Below, one piece after another: positions 35,699 to 45,778 of a DNA stretch of 64,000 nt. Under the pieces are notes generated by a model that saw only the letters and a program-made list of their open reading frames with translations, was not told where the DNA came from and ran no database searches. The DNA is from Maribacter sp. (GTDB taxonomy: Bacteria > Bacteroidota > Bacteroidia > Flavobacteriales > Flavobacteriaceae). Every line of letters starts with the position of its first letter. The stretch's first letter is position 1. The stretch lies in contig JAHDDP010000016.1 of the NCBI GenBank assembly GCA_020629285.1, positions 20,052-84,051 of the forward strand. The letters run 5' to 3'. The position numbers were made by a program, and so were the translations under genes.

Positions 35699-36763
35699 TT
35701 ATCCTTTTCGCTCCATTTCACTCATTACATCAACTAACACGCCAACACTTTCTAAAGAAAGGGCGTTATACATGCTGGCCCTGTAACCACCAACTGAGCG
35801 GTGCCCATTTAAACCATTAATACCTGCTTCTTTTAGCATGTTGTCAAATGTAGATTTTAAAACCTCATCTGTAATATTGAATGTTGCGTTCATCAAAGAA
35901 CGGTCTTCAACGTTGGCATAGCCTTCAAATACGGGATTTAAATCTATTTCAGAATACAACAATCTGGCTTTTTTCTCATTTACTTCTTCAATAGCAGCAA
36001 TGCCACCACGATTTTTTAACCACTCTAAAGTTAGCATAGAAGTATAAACCGCGAATACCGATGGGGTATTGAACATACTGTCTTTGGCAATATGCACTTG
36101 GTAGTCTAACATAGAAGGAATTTTTCTAGAAACTTTTCCTAAAATATCTTCTTTAACAATGATTAAAGTTGTTCCGGCAGGACCCATATTTTTTTGTGCT
36201 CCAGCATAGATTAAATCGAACTGAGAAAAATCCATAGTCCTAGAAAAAATATCGGAACTCATATCGCATACTAGTGGACAGTCCGTTTTTGGAAATTTTT
36301 TGAATTGTGTCCCGTATATGGTGTTATTTGATGTAATATGTAAGTAGTCTAAACCGGTAGGTACTGAATATCCTTTAGGTATGTATTTGAAATTTTCATC
36401 TTTAGATGATCCAACTTCAACAACTTCCCCAAACAATTTAGCTTCTTTAATTGCTTTATCGCTCCAGGTACCTGTATTTAGGTATCCAGCTTTTGATTCT
36501 AACAAATTATATGCGGTCATTAAAAACTCTAAGCTTGCGCCACCTTGAAGAAAAAGAGCTTTGTAGCCTTTGTCTTTTAGGTCAAGTAGCTCTAAGGCCA
36601 ATGATCTTGCATTTTCCATTACGGCAACAAAATCTTTGCTTCTGTGAGAAATTTCAATAAGTGAAAGTCCTGAGCCGTTGAAGTCCATAACTGCTTCAGA
36701 AGCTTTTAACAATACTTCTTTTGGTAATATACAAGGACCAGCGCTAAAATTATGTTTTTTCAT
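35699..36763 (-). CDS. serC: Phosphoserine aminotransferase
   Basis: A 354-residue SerC, the standard length. It begins KKHNFSAGPCILPKEVL, the SerC signature; FLQGGASLEF near residue 73 and the PLP Lys in LIYAGAQKNMGPAG near 190 are conserved, as is the C-terminal GLNGHRSVGGYRASMYNAL with the phosphate-binding His and Arg. It transaminates 3-phosphohydroxypyruvate to phosphoserine and may also serve pyridoxal phosphate synthesis with 4-phosphohydroxythreonine. It starts 64 bases after the acyl-CoA reductase gene. The stop codon touches a 17-base inverted repeat (35684-35700) without a T run. Confidence 0.95.
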   Translation of the reverse strand: MKKHNFSAGPCILPKEVLLKASEAVMDFNGSGLSLIEISHRSKDFVAVMENARSLALELLDLKDKGYKALFLQGGASLEFLMTAYNLLESKAGYLNTGTWSDKAIKEAKLFGEVVEVGSSKDENFKYIPKGYSVPTGLDYLHITSNNTIYGTQFKKFPKTDCPLVCDMSSDIFSRTMDFSQFDLIYAGAQKNMGPAGTTLIIVKEDILGKVSRKIPSMLDYQVHIAKDSMFNTPSVFAVYTSMLTLEWLKNRGGIAAIEEVNEKKARLLYSEIDLNPVFEGYANVEDRSLMNATFNITDEVLKSTFDNMLKEAGINGLNGHRSVGGYRASMYNALSLESVGVLVDVMSEMERKG

Positions 36764-36827
36764 TTTGTGTGTAATTTAAGGATGCAAATGTCAGGATTTT
36801 TTAAGAATTTATAGGCAGTATGGCCAT

Positions 36828-37898
36828 TTAATTCAAGGATGTTCTCAACAAGAAATCAACTGTATCTATACCATCGGCATAGTCGTTCAATGAAGGCTGC
36901 TGTGTTTTACCGAACGGAATTTCATTATCAATAAAGCCAGATGATACTATGCATTGAATATTGTCTTCTTGACCTTTTAGGCTAGCTTTCAAAGCATCGG
37001 TATCTTCATAATACTCGTAGAATAGAGATGCAATAGGGGAGCCAAAACTTTCTTCTTCCTTTAAAATGAGAAAACCATTATCCAAAATCTTAAACTCGCT
37101 CATTAAGTAAACCGCTTTGTTATAATCGTAATTGTTAGCGTATTTGTTATGATTTATAATATCGCTATAAGGAAACATTGCCTTAAAAAACGTATCGATC
37201 TTATAATTTTTAGGAATATAAATTTTGGAGACACTTCTGCATCCTAATCCAAAATATCTAAAAATATCTTCACCAAGGGCTTCAAGCTCTTCAGAAGTTT
37301 CTTTTCCATTAAGTACCGCAACAGAGTTTCTATTTTTACGAATAATGTTTGGTTTTTTACTGAAATAATATTCAAAGTATCTTGCGGTATTATTACTGCC
37401 GGTGGCGATTACTGCATCGTAGTTTTCAAGCTTTTCTTTGGTGAACGTAACCCTGTCTTTAAATAGTGGCTCAATTTCTATAAGATAGTCAATAAGCAGA
37501 GGAATTAATTTCTGGTCGTTACTAGATAATTTCACCAATGCTTTGTTTTCTGTAATCAATACACATAGAAGGTCGTGAAACCCTACCAGCGGTATATTGC
37601 CAGCCATAATAAGGGCTACAACTTTCTCTTGGTTAGTTTCTAGGTCATAGTTTTTAAGCCAGTTCTCTATATTTTTTTCGGTGAGAGCATTACCCCATTC
37701 TTGAAAAGCATGAATACAGTTTTCTTCTGTAAACCACCCATTATAATGTTGGGCTCTTTCCGCTTCGGTTTTAAAACGCTCAATCCATTTGTCGTTTAAA
37801 TGGTCAGAAATTGCATTTGTTGTGACTAAATCGCAAAATGTACTTAGAAAATTTCCAAGTTTAACAAAAGCTTCTATACTAAGGTTGCTATGGGCCAT
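36828..37898 (-). CDS. LuxC-like acyl-CoA reductase
   Basis: A 356-residue protein of the LuxC/acyl-CoA reductase family, a relative of aldehyde dehydrogenases. The nucleotide-binding strand VVALIMAGNIPLVGFHDLL near residue 91, VIATGSNNTARYFEYYF near 168 and the Cys-containing FRYFGLGCRSVSKIYIP near 220, with the presumed catalytic Cys, are as expected. LuxC reduces fatty acyl groups to aldehydes with NADPH in luminous bacteria; the flavobacterial relatives have no proven substrate. It heads the serC-serA side and diverges from the ferredoxin gene, so an electron or acyl-lipid role beside serine synthesis is possible but unproven. Confidence 0.85.
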   Translation of the reverse strand: MAHSNLSIEAFVKLGNFLSTFCDLVTTNAISDHLNDKWIERFKTEAERAQHYNGWFTEENCIHAFQEWGNALTEKNIENWLKNYDLETNQEKVVALIMAGNIPLVGFHDLLCVLITENKALVKLSSNDQKLIPLLIDYLIEIEPLFKDRVTFTKEKLENYDAVIATGSNNTARYFEYYFSKKPNIIRKNRNSVAVLNGKETSEELEALGEDIFRYFGLGCRSVSKIYIPKNYKIDTFFKAMFPYSDIINHNKYANNYDYNKAVYLMSEFKILDNGFLILKEEESFGSPIASLFYEYYEDTDALKASLKGQEDNIQCIVSSGFIDNEIPFGKTQQPSLNDYADGIDTVDFLLRTSLN

Positions 37899-37903
37899 TA
37901 TAT

Positions 37904-37934
37904 TTGTATACTAATTCGGTAGGAATTACCTTTG
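37904..37934 (+). promoter_or_regulatory. Promoter of the ferredoxin gene
   Basis: TTG at 37904-37906 and TACCTTTG at 37927-37934 lie 20 bases apart, a near-perfect Bacteroidota promoter. Transcription should start near 37941, leaving a leader of about 47 bases. Confidence 0.8.
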
Positions 37935-37936
37935 TG

Positions 37937-37944
37937 CAAAAATA
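37937..37944 (-). promoter_or_regulatory. -7 promoter box of the acyl-CoA reductase gene
   Basis: Read on the minus strand this is TATTTTTG, matching TAnnTTTG, with the ATG 38 bases downstream. It lies two bases from the -7 box of the opposite promoter. No TTG is seen at its -33 position. Confidence 0.55.
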
Positions 37945-37945
37945 A

Positions 37946-38338
<393 letters not shown>

Positions 38339-38449
38339 ATAACTTATATTTTTTCTAAAGGTTTTGATGATTGTAGTTAATCCTTAGACTGCTATATTGT
38401 TTACCTTTTTATGAAGAAATTATAATTTCATAACAAACTTGTTTTAAAT

Positions 38450-38485
38450 AAAAAAAGCTACCTAAATGAATAGGTAGCTTTTTTA
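38450..38485. terminator. Bidirectional terminator
   Basis: Arms AAAAAAGCTACCT and AGGTAGCTTTTTT pair over 13 bp with an 8-base loop; A and T runs on both sides let it end the ferredoxin and the TonB receptor transcripts. Confidence 0.88.
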
Positions 38486-38501
38486 TTAAAACTAAATCAA
38501 A

Positions 38502-41500
38502 CTAAAATTTATAATTCAACGATAGGTTGAACATAGTACCTAATTGACTAAAGTGATACCCATCATACGTCATCTGAGAATAACGTTGGTTGAAAGTAAT
38601 CAAGTTAGATTGGTTTTGAGTCTGAGCCGGATCTGCCAAGATAGCATCACCTGCTGCATTTTGAGAAACAAAACTCCATTCTGGCAATACATTGAATAAG
38701 TTGTTAATGTTCAATGCGATTGTCAATTTATCTGAAGCGCTAAAGTTAACACCTAGATCAGTAACTACTTTCGGGTCAAATTCAGTACCAAGGTTGAAAT
38801 TACCATTCGTATCTGTACTCAAACCTTGTTGAAAGAAACTAGTTTTTCCAAATAAGGTGTTATTTAAAGAAAATCCGAATTTATTAATATCGTAGTTTGC
38901 CCCTAAAATCCACTTTGTTCTTGGTCTTGATGTAAAGAATAAAGCTTCTTGAGTTTGGTTAACTACAGATTGACCTGAATTTGCAACTAGAGCAATATCT
39001 TTTACGGGTCCGTCTAATTCATTCTGAATCGTATAGTTACCTGATAGGTTTAAATCTAAACTTCCTTCGCCGATTTCAATACCTTTATAGGCCAAAACAA
39101 CATCTACACCAGAGGTTTTAGTGTCTATAGCGTTAGAAAAGAAGCTAACATCACTTAAATTGTTATTTGCCAAAAGAATATCTAATGGATTTGTTGGGTC
39201 GCCACTTCCACCTATTTCATTACCCAAAACAATTCTGTCTTTTACCTTAATGTTGTAGTAGTCAAAAGTATAGCTGAATTTGTTGGCTATTTTTCCTCCA
39301 AAACCAACAGTAAAGTTAGTAGAGGTCTCAGCGTCTAATTGCGGTATACCCAATAATTTGGCTTGTGTAGATACATTGTTTATTAAACCACCAACTTGAA
39401 TACCTTGACCTGGCACAAAGCTATACTGTGCTTTTTGAGTATAAATTTGATGTAGGGTAGGAGCTCTAAATCCTGAAGATATAGAACCTCTTAATGTAAA
39501 TGCATCACTAAACTTATAGCGAGAACTAAACTTATAAATGAAAGTATTACCAAAATCTGAATAGTTCTCCGTTCTAATAGTACCACTTAATAAAAATGCA
39601 TCAGATACATCATAATCTAAACTTAAGTAGCCACCGATATTGTAACGATTAAATTTTCCTGAGTTTTGTGGAGAGGCACCTGCAAATGAATCTGCACCAC
39701 CGCCATCGTAAGAGGCTAATTCACCTTCTATAATTTCAAATGTTTCAGTTCTAAACTCGGCACCAACACCAATACTTACTTTGTCAGATAATAATCTAGA
39801 AATATCAATGTTACCGACGTTATGTGAAAACCTTGTTCCACCCGGGTCAAATGACTGCTGGCTATTTTCTCTATATAATTCTGAGCCTTCGGTAATTTCA
39901 CCATCATCAACTGAACCATTACCATTTGCATCTATGAATACAGAAGGAGAATAAACAACATTTCTATTATGGGTATTGTTTACCTTGTAAGTTTGTAAGT
40001 TGCCACCAGTGGTGAAACTTGCATCAATATTCCAATCGTTAATTACTGATTTAAATCCAATAGTTGCATTGTAATCACTTAATAAACCTTCAAATGTTGG
40101 TAGGTAGCCATCGTATCCGCCAGCTGTATTTGGGTTGTCGCCAGGAAAGAAATCTGCTAAGTAAGGGAAATCATCCACTGTTCTCCAATAAGGTGTTCTG
40201 TAGTTAGCAAAACTATTTACTGCTTTGTAAACATAAGCCGCATTACCATAAAGAGATGTATTTGCGCTTAGGTCATAACCTAAATTTACAGAAAACTTTG
40301 CGGCTGCGGTTTCTGGTGAACCGTTAATGTTGCCTGCATCTGGTCGTCTTGATAAGAATTCCTGTACATCTGCAATATTAGCACCAAAATCGCCAGCTTC
40401 ACCTGCAGCATTTACAGTACCCGGTCTATTTGCTTGATTTACCTTAGATAAATCAACGGTGTAGTTTACAAACCCCTTGTCATCACCAATAGTAGAACCG
40501 TTATTGATAGCGACTCCGAACATTTCGCCATCGCCTTCAGAAGTAATACCTGTTCTTACCGTAGCAGAACCTTCATTCGGAGAATCTTTGAGAATAATGT
40601 TCATTACACCTGCAATGGCATCTGAACCATATTGTGCAGAAGCACCATCACGTAAAATCTCTACTCTCTTGATTGCATCTGTAGGTATAGCTGAAATATC
40701 AGCACCTGTTTCACCACGACCCGGAGATGTTTGTGTATATAACAATGCACTTAAGTTTTTACGCTTACCGTTGATCAAAATCAAAGTTCTAGACGGTCCC
40801 ATGTTTCTGATTTCATAAGGATCTAATAAAGAAGTCGCATCGTTTACAGGTGTTTGTACCGTATTAAATGATGGTATTCTATATTGTAAGGCTTTGTCAA
40901 AAGTTGCCTGACCGGTAGAAGTTAATTCTTTAACACCTACTACATCTACAGGTAAAGGTGTGTCTGTATTACTTCTTGGTGCTGTACGAGAACCAACGAC
41001 GATAAATTCGTCTAACTGCATACCTTCGGATAATTGCACGTTTATTGTGTTTTTTCCTGCAGTTGAAACTTCTTGTGTGGCAAAACCAATATAGCTAAAT
41101 ACTAATTTAGTGTCATCAGTTACATTGATGGTGTAGTTTCCATCAAAATCAGAAGTAGTTCCGTTAGTTGTACCTTTTTCAACAATGTTAACTCCCGCCA
41201 ATGGCATTCCAGAATCATCTGTTACTTTACCGGTAATGCTATTTTGAATTTTTTTATTCAAAGTCATTGCCGTAATTCCGTTAGTGCTTGAGTTAATTTT
41301 TAAAACCTTGGCTCTTTCTGGTTTTTTATGGTAAACAACATAATATTTATTGCCTAGATATTCGAAATCAAAACTAGTCTTGCGTTCTAATTTGTTGATA
41401 ATCTTATCTAGTACAGGGAATTTGTATTCATCAGGGTTTAAGCTGGTACTTGATACCAGAGTTGGATTGTAAGTAAAAAACACTTCGTGTTTTTCACTGA

Positions 41501-41621
41501 TCTCATTAAGAAACTCGCTTAGGGTAACGTTTTCTTTGAGTTCATTAGCAGCTGTTACACTGGTGATGCTTGAAAATAGCATTACCGCAAGCAGCAATCT
41601 CATTAGTTTGTTCGTTCTCAT
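38502..41621 (-). CDS. TonB-dependent receptor with STN and carboxypeptidase-regulatory domains
   Basis: A 1039-residue outer-membrane receptor. After the signal peptide (to about ...VTAAN) comes an STN domain (about 30-95: LSEFLNEISEKHEVFFTYNP, then FDFEYLGNKYYVVY), which in FecA-type receptors talks to the FecR anti-sigma factor. A carboxypeptidase-regulatory domain follows (about 128-200: ITGKVTDDSGMPLAGVNIVE), then the plug (about 215-350, VEILRDGASAQYGSDAIAGV) and the barrel, ending NLSLNYKF. The gene lies 15 bases after fecR and is surely regulated by the adjacent sigma factor. There is no SusD or glycan enzyme beside it, so the substrate is open: a peptide, siderophore or vitamin fits as well as a glycan. 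Confidence 0.92.
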   Translation of the reverse strand: MRTNKLMRLLLAVMLFSSITSVTAANELKENVTLSEFLNEISEKHEVFFTYNPTLVSSTSLNPDEYKFPVLDKIINKLERKTSFDFEYLGNKYYVVYHKKPERAKVLKINSSTNGITAMTLNKKIQNSITGKVTDDSGMPLAGVNIVEKGTTNGTTSDFDGNYTINVTDDTKLVFSYIGFATQEVSTAGKNTINVQLSEGMQLDEFIVVGSRTAPRSNTDTPLPVDVVGVKELTSTGQATFDKALQYRIPSFNTVQTPVNDATSLLDPYEIRNMGPSRTLILINGKRKNLSALLYTQTSPGRGETGADISAIPTDAIKRVEILRDGASAQYGSDAIAGVMNIILKDSPNEGSATVRTGITSEGDGEMFGVAINNGSTIGDDKGFVNYTVDLSKVNQANRPGTVNAAGEAGDFGANIADVQEFLSRRPDAGNINGSPETAAAKFSVNLGYDLSANTSLYGNAAYVYKAVNSFANYRTPYWRTVDDFPYLADFFPGDNPNTAGGYDGYLPTFEGLLSDYNATIGFKSVINDWNIDASFTTGGNLQTYKVNNTHNRNVVYSPSVFIDANGNGSVDDGEITEGSELYRENSQQSFDPGGTRFSHNVGNIDISRLLSDKVSIGVGAEFRTETFEIIEGELASYDGGGADSFAGASPQNSGKFNRYNIGGYLSLDYDVSDAFLLSGTIRTENYSDFGNTFIYKFSSRYKFSDAFTLRGSISSGFRAPTLHQIYTQKAQYSFVPGQGIQVGGLINNVSTQAKLLGIPQLDAETSTNFTVGFGGKIANKFSYTFDYYNIKVKDRIVLGNEIGGSGDPTNPLDILLANNNLSDVSFFSNAIDTKTSGVDVVLAYKGIEIGEGSLDLNLSGNYTIQNELDGPVKDIALVANSGQSVVNQTQEALFFTSRPRTKWILGANYDINKFGFSLNNTLFGKTSFFQQGLSTDTNGNFNLGTEFDPKVVTDLGVNFSASDKLTIALNINNLFNVLPEWSFVSQNAAGDAILADPAQTQNQSNLITFNQRYSQMTYDGYHFSQLGTMFNLSLNYKF

Positions 41622-41636
41622 AAATAAATAGTTTAG

Positions 41637-42650
41637 TTAATAAATAGGGTTTTCTTGTACGCGTAAAATATTCTCTTTGTTAGTGATTCTTGTTCCTGTA
41701 GCTTTTTCGATAGCGGCAATACATATTTGTAAATTCTGATTGGGTATACCGCCAGAAATAGGTAAATCTTTTAAATGTTCTGATTCATATTGAACTTTTA
41801 CTCCGTAAGTAGTTTCCAAATTGTACATGACCTCTTTTAGCGGTATTTCATTAAAGGCATAAGTGCCACCTCGCCATAGTGCGTAAGGGGTTTCTGTATC
41901 TACTTTTTGGTGCGTTAGTTCTTTGCTTTCGTTTGAAAAGGAAACCATTTCACCAGGTATCATTTTGGTGACTTCTCCGTTTTTTAATTCTAAATGAATT
42001 GAACCTTCATCAAGTACTACATTGGTTTTTTGTTTTCTTGTATTTACATGAAATTGTGTACCAAGAACTTCAACTTTAAGGTCTTCTGTTATTACCCAGA
42101 ATTTAGCATTGGTACTAGGTATGGATTTAACTTTGAAATAGGCTTCCCCTTTTAAGTTGATAAGACGAGGATTATCTTTTTTATACCATATTTCAGAATT
42201 ACCATTTAGTACAACAGAGGTGCCATCTGGCAATTTTAAGTCTATTATTTCTCCAAAGTTGGTTTTGTGATTGGTTGTTGAGCTATTGTTTAAATACGAA
42301 TAGCTAGTGTAGCTTATCAATACAAGTAATACTGCAGCCGCTGCAGTAATTATAGTACGGTTTATGGTGTGTGTGTTCTTAAATTTAGTTTTTGTAGAAG
42401 ATGTTATGTCTACTTTCGGTAAAACACTTGCCAGTGCTTGATCTATTTTTTCATTACTTGGATAATGTTGATTGAAATTGATACCTGTAATTATAGATTT
42501 CGCATTTTCTACTATTTCTATATGTTCAGGGTTGTTGTGAATCCAATTATTCCAATATGTAATGTCATTTTTGTTTAAGCCTTTGGCCCAGTTTTCAAAT
42601 GAAGCATCCGATAAGAAATAATGTAAGTCGAATTTATTTTTGTTGTCCAT
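41637..42650 (-). CDS. FecR family anti-sigma factor
   Basis: A 337-residue FecR protein: a cytosolic N-terminus (ENWAKGLNKNDITYWNNWI, where it binds the sigma factor), one membrane helix at about 99-119 (TIITAAAAVLLVLISYTSYS), and a periplasmic FecR domain with LKLPDGTSVVLNGNSEIWY and VEVLGTQFHVNTRK, both diagnostic. The C-terminal part (YALWRGGTYAFNEIPLKEVM to the end) is the DUF4974/STN-like module common in this phylum, likely to contact the receptor. It transmits receptor occupancy to the sigma factor. It is 57 bases after the sigma gene and 15 before the receptor gene. Confidence 0.94.
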   Translation of the reverse strand: MDNKNKFDLHYFLSDASFENWAKGLNKNDITYWNNWIHNNPEHIEIVENAKSIITGINFNQHYPSNEKIDQALASVLPKVDITSSTKTKFKNTHTINRTIITAAAAVLLVLISYTSYSYLNNSSTTNHKTNFGEIIDLKLPDGTSVVLNGNSEIWYKKDNPRLINLKGEAYFKVKSIPSTNAKFWVITEDLKVEVLGTQFHVNTRKQKTNVVLDEGSIHLELKNGEVTKMIPGEMVSFSNESKELTHQKVDTETPYALWRGGTYAFNEIPLKEVMYNLETTYGVKVQYESEHLKDLPISGGIPNQNLQICIAAIEKATGTRITNKENILRVQENPIY

Positions 42651-42707
42651 TTAGTAAGGTGTTCCATTTATAAGAGCCTGAACGCTTAAAAATATACCCT
42701 ACTATTT

Positions 42708-43286
42708 TCAACTTTTTTTCAAAATAGTTTTAATCTGTTGATTTTCAGATGCTATTCGAAGTTTTTTTATCGCTTTTTGTAGTGTGTTTAAAACGCTTTG
42801 GTAGTTCATATCCATTACTTCTGCAATATCAGTTGTTGGCATTTCGCTGTAGTACTTTAAATAAATAGCTTCTTTCTGTCTTGGTGATAATTGGTTGATA
42901 AGTGTAGCTAGGGTAGAGGTACAAAGAAATTGGATTTCTTGCTTGATGGATATTTCTTCAATCGAAAAAGTAAAGTTCGTCTTAAATAATTGAGCTTCTG
43001 AAATCGGTATGTTATTTTGTTTCTTTTGTAATTGTTTTATTAATCTTCTTTTAAACGAAACGAATAGGTATGCTTTTAAGCTATTTATTTTTCCTAAACG
43101 CTCTCTATTTTCGAAAAGTTGAATAAAGAAATTTTGAAGGCAATCCTCTGTCAATTCTTGGTTATTGCTCAATTTTAAACCATAAACATGTAATTGTGGA
43201 TAATACTTTTTAAAAAGTAGACTGAATCCGTGGGATTCGCCCTTTTTAAAAAAATACCATATAGTTTCATCTGAATGAAGTTCCAT
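42708..43286 (-). CDS. ECF RNA polymerase sigma factor
   Basis: A 192-residue sigma-70 factor of the Bacteroidota FecI-like group. Region 2 (about 15-80) has FKKYYPQLHVYGLKLSNNQE and CLQNFFIQLFENRE; region 4 (about 125-175) has INQLSPRQKEAIYLKYYSEM and a helix-turn-helix (MPTTDIAEVMDMNYQSVLNTL). It lacks region 3, as ECF factors do. Together with the FecR protein and STN receptor encoded directly downstream it makes a cell-surface signalling system: receptor to FecR to sigma to receptor gene. The divergent region before ychF contains a 14-bp palindrome at 43386. Confidence 0.94.
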   Translation of the reverse strand: MELHSDETIWYFFKKGESHGFSLLFKKYYPQLHVYGLKLSNNQELTEDCLQNFFIQLFENRERLGKINSLKAYLFVSFKRRLIKQLQKKQNNIPISEAQLFKTNFTFSIEEISIKQEIQFLCTSTLATLINQLSPRQKEAIYLKYYSEMPTTDIAEVMDMNYQSVLNTLQKAIKKLRIASENQQIKTILKKS

Positions 43287-43456
43287 AAATTCTTACAAGT
43301 TCTTCTGCCAAAGTAGTAATAATTTATTAAAATGTGTTAAAGATGTCAATTTTTAATACCGAATAGCTCAATAATTTAACTAATAACAAATTAATTTGTA
43401 AGAAGCCTGTTGAAAGTTATATATGAAAATTGAATGAAAATTGTCTTGGTAAAAAC

Positions 43457-43464
43457 TATATTTG
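43457..43464 (+). promoter_or_regulatory. -7 promoter box of ychF
   Basis: TATATTTG matches TAnnTTTG, 22 bases before the ATG. A TTG lies 24 bases upstream (43430-43432), longer than the usual spacing. Confidence 0.55.
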
Positions 43465-43486
43465 CATCCTTGAAATATGATTAGTT

Positions 43487-44581
43487 ATGAAAGCAGGTAT
43501 TGTAGGATTGCCAAACGTTGGTAAATCAACACTTTTTAATTGTTTATCAAATGCAAAAGCGCAAAGTGCAAATTTTCCTTTTTGTACGATTGAACCTAAT
43601 ATAGGTGTGGTAAATGTGCCAGATGCTCGTTTGCAAAAGTTAGAAGAATTGGTTGATCCAGAGAGGGTTTTGCCTGCCACTGTAGAGATAGTAGATATTG
43701 CAGGGCTGGTTAAAGGAGCTAGTAAGGGCGAGGGACTAGGAAATCAGTTTTTAGGAAACATTCGTGAAACAGATGCTATATTACATGTATTGCGTTGTTT
43801 TGATAATGACAATATTGTTCATGTTGATGGTAGTGTTGATCCCATTAGAGATAAGGAGACTATTGATATGGAGCTTCAATTAAAAGATTTGGAGACCGTT
43901 GAAAAGAAACTGGAGAAAGTAAAAAGAGCAGCTAGAACAGGTAATAAAGATGCCCAGAAAGAAGAGGCTGTTTTGCTTGCCGTAAAAAACGGATTAGAGG
44001 CAGGTACTTCTGTAAGGGCTATTGAAATTGAGGAGGAATCTAGATTTGAGTTTGTAAAACCTTTACAGTTCATTACAGATAAGCCGGTGATGTATGTTTG
44101 TAATGTAGATGAAGATGCTGCGGTATCTGGTAATGCATATGTTGAAAAAGTGAAAGAAACGGTTGCAGCTGAAAATGCTGAAGTTATTTTCTTAGCGGTT
44201 GGTACAGAAGCGGATATTACGGAGTTGGAGACTTATGACGAGCGTCAAATGTTTTTAGAAGATTTAGGTTTGGAAGAGCCTGGTTCTGCTAAATTGATAC
44301 GTGGAGCTTACAAGTTACTTGATTTGGAAACTTATTTTACTGCAGGTGTTAAAGAAGTTCGTGCTTGGACTATACCCGTTGGGGCAACGGCCCCACAAGC
44401 TGCGGGAGTTATTCATACCGATTTTGAAAAAGGCTTTATCCGTGCAGAAGTTATCGCTTATGATGACTACGTTGCTTTAGGTAGTGAAGCAAAAGTTAAG
44501 GAAGCTGGTAAAATGAGAGTAGAAGGTAAGGAGTACATTGTTAAAGATGGTGATGTAATGCACTTCCGTTTCAACGTTTAA
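43487..44581 (+). CDS. ychF: YchF/Ola1 family ATPase
   Basis: A 364-residue Obg-family protein. The G1 loop is GLPNVGKST at the N-terminus, G3 is [20 protein letters not shown], and the NKxD position is altered (YVCNVDED), which is the known reason that YchF prefers ATP over GTP. A coiled coil (about 125-165) and a C-terminal TGS domain (from [18 protein letters not shown]) complete the fold. YchF binds ribosomes and affects stress responses and translation start fidelity. It is a single gene with its own promoter, and its stop shares the bases TTAA (44578-44581) with the stop of cbpM. Confidence 0.95.
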   Translation: MKAGIVGLPNVGKSTLFNCLSNAKAQSANFPFCTIEPNIGVVNVPDARLQKLEELVDPERVLPATVEIVDIAGLVKGASKGEGLGNQFLGNIRETDAILHVLRCFDNDNIVHVDGSVDPIRDKETIDMELQLKDLETVEKKLEKVKRAARTGNKDAQKEEAVLLAVKNGLEAGTSVRAIEIEEESRFEFVKPLQFITDKPVMYVCNVDEDAAVSGNAYVEKVKETVAAENAEVIFLAVGTEADITELETYDERQMFLEDLGLEEPGSAKLIRGAYKLLDLETYFTAGVKEVRAWTIPVGATAPQAAGVIHTDFEKGFIRAEVIAYDDYVALGSEAKVKEAGKMRVEGKEYIVKDGDVMHFRFNV

Positions 44582-44871
44582 TGTTCATATATAGTCAACC
44601 GGTCACGTAGCAGTTTTAATTCTTGCTCTAATCGGTTGACTTTTTTTATCATATGGTTTAAGGTGTCTATGCCTTCCATATTAATACCAAGCTCTTCTCG
44701 TAATCTATATATGCGTTCAATCTCAACAATATATTGTGGTTCAACATATATTTTATTTTCAATTTGCTGTACTTCGATCATTTCAAATTCTAAAAGATTA
44801 TCTATGAATTCCATCGGAGTTTGTGTTCGTTGACAGTATACGTCTATCTGTATGTAGTTTTCTGAATTCAT
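44578..44871 (-). CDS. cbpM: CbpM-like chaperone modulator
   Basis: A 97-residue, largely helical protein encoded one base after cbpA. Its pattern ([20 protein letters not shown], then a [29 protein letters not shown] core, given here only in part, and a coiled-coil end [15 protein letters not shown]) matches CbpM, the MerR-like modulator that binds the J domain of CbpA and blocks its action on DnaK. Gene order cbpA-cbpM is the same as in E. coli. I base the call on the neighbour as much as on the sequence. Confidence 0.85.
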   Translation of the reverse strand: MNSENYIQIDVYCQRTQTPMEFIDNLLEFEMIEVQQIENKIYVEPQYIVEIERIYRLREELGINMEGIDTLNHMIKKVNRLEQELKLLRDRLTIYEH

Positions 44872-44872
44872 A

Positions 44873-45778
44873 TTATCGTAATTCTGAAAGTTGTTTAAAT
44901 AATTCTTTTTCTTTTTCTGAAAGCTTTGTAGGCATAATTACTTTGTAGGTAATGTATAAGTCTCCATGAGCACCTTTTTTCTTATAAACCGGCATACCTT
45001 TTCCTTTCAATTTCACTTTGGTGTCATTTTGGGTTTCAGGTTTTACTTTTAATTTTACTTTTCCTGTCAAGGTTTCTACTTCTATAGAACTTCCTAGCAT
45101 GGCATCATATAATGAGATAGGTTCATTTTTATATAAATCGTTCTTCACTCTTTTGAAGTCGGTATTATTGTTTATTTCAAATGTTAAGTATAAATCTCCC
45201 TTGGGACCACCATTCACGCCTTCCCCGCCATAACCGGCAATTTTAATGGTTTGGCGGTCTTCAACTCCTGCGGGTATGGTTATCCTAATTTTTTTAGCTC
45301 CTAAGTCAAGGGTTTGTTTTTGGTCTTCAAGAATATCTAATAGGTTTAATTTTAAAGTTGCATTTAAGTCTTGACCTTTAAATTGTGTGGATCTTTGTCT
45401 TCCGCCACTGCTAAAACCACCTCCGGCACCACCGAACATAGATTCAAAGAAATCTGAAAAATCTTCTTGTGATCCGGTAGAACTGGAATATGTTCTTCTG
45501 TTTCCGCCAGAAGAGCTGCGTTGGTTTCTTTTTGCTTCTTCAAAAGCATCGGCATGCTCCCAATCTTTACCGTACTGGTCGTATTTCTTTCTCTTTTCAG
45601 GATCACTTAAAACTTCATTCGCTTCATTTATACGCTGAAATTTTTCTTGTGCGCTCTTATCGTTCGGATTTAAATCTGGATGAAGCTTACGCGCTAATTT
45701 GCGATATGCCTTCTTTATATCGGCTTGTGATGCCTTCTTGTCAATTTCAAGAATTTTGTAGTAGTCAATAAATTCCAT
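44873..45778 (-). CDS. cbpA: CbpA-like DnaJ-type co-chaperone
   Basis: A 301-residue type II (class B) J protein. The J domain covers residues 1-68 with the HPD motif at 33-35; a Gly/Ser/Phe-rich linker follows (about 85-128), then two beta-sandwich client-binding domains ([15 protein letters not shown] to [12 protein letters not shown]). The zinc-finger repeats of true DnaJ are absent, which sets CbpA apart. It delivers clients to DnaK and stimulates its ATPase; in E. coli it also binds curved DNA. The modulator gene follows after one base. Confidence 0.93.
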   Translation of the reverse strand: MEFIDYYKILEIDKKASQADIKKAYRKLARKLHPDLNPNDKSAQEKFQRINEANEVLSDPEKRKKYDQYGKDWEHADAFEEAKRNQRSSSGGNRRTYSSSTGSQEDFSDFFESMFGGAGGGFSSGGRQRSTQFKGQDLNATLKLNLLDILEDQKQTLDLGAKKIRITIPAGVEDRQTIKIAGYGGEGVNGGPKGDLYLTFEINNNTDFKRVKNDLYKNEPISLYDAMLGSSIEVETLTGKVKLKVKPETQNDTKVKLKGKGMPVYKKKGAHGDLYITYKVIMPTKLSEKEKELFKQLSELR

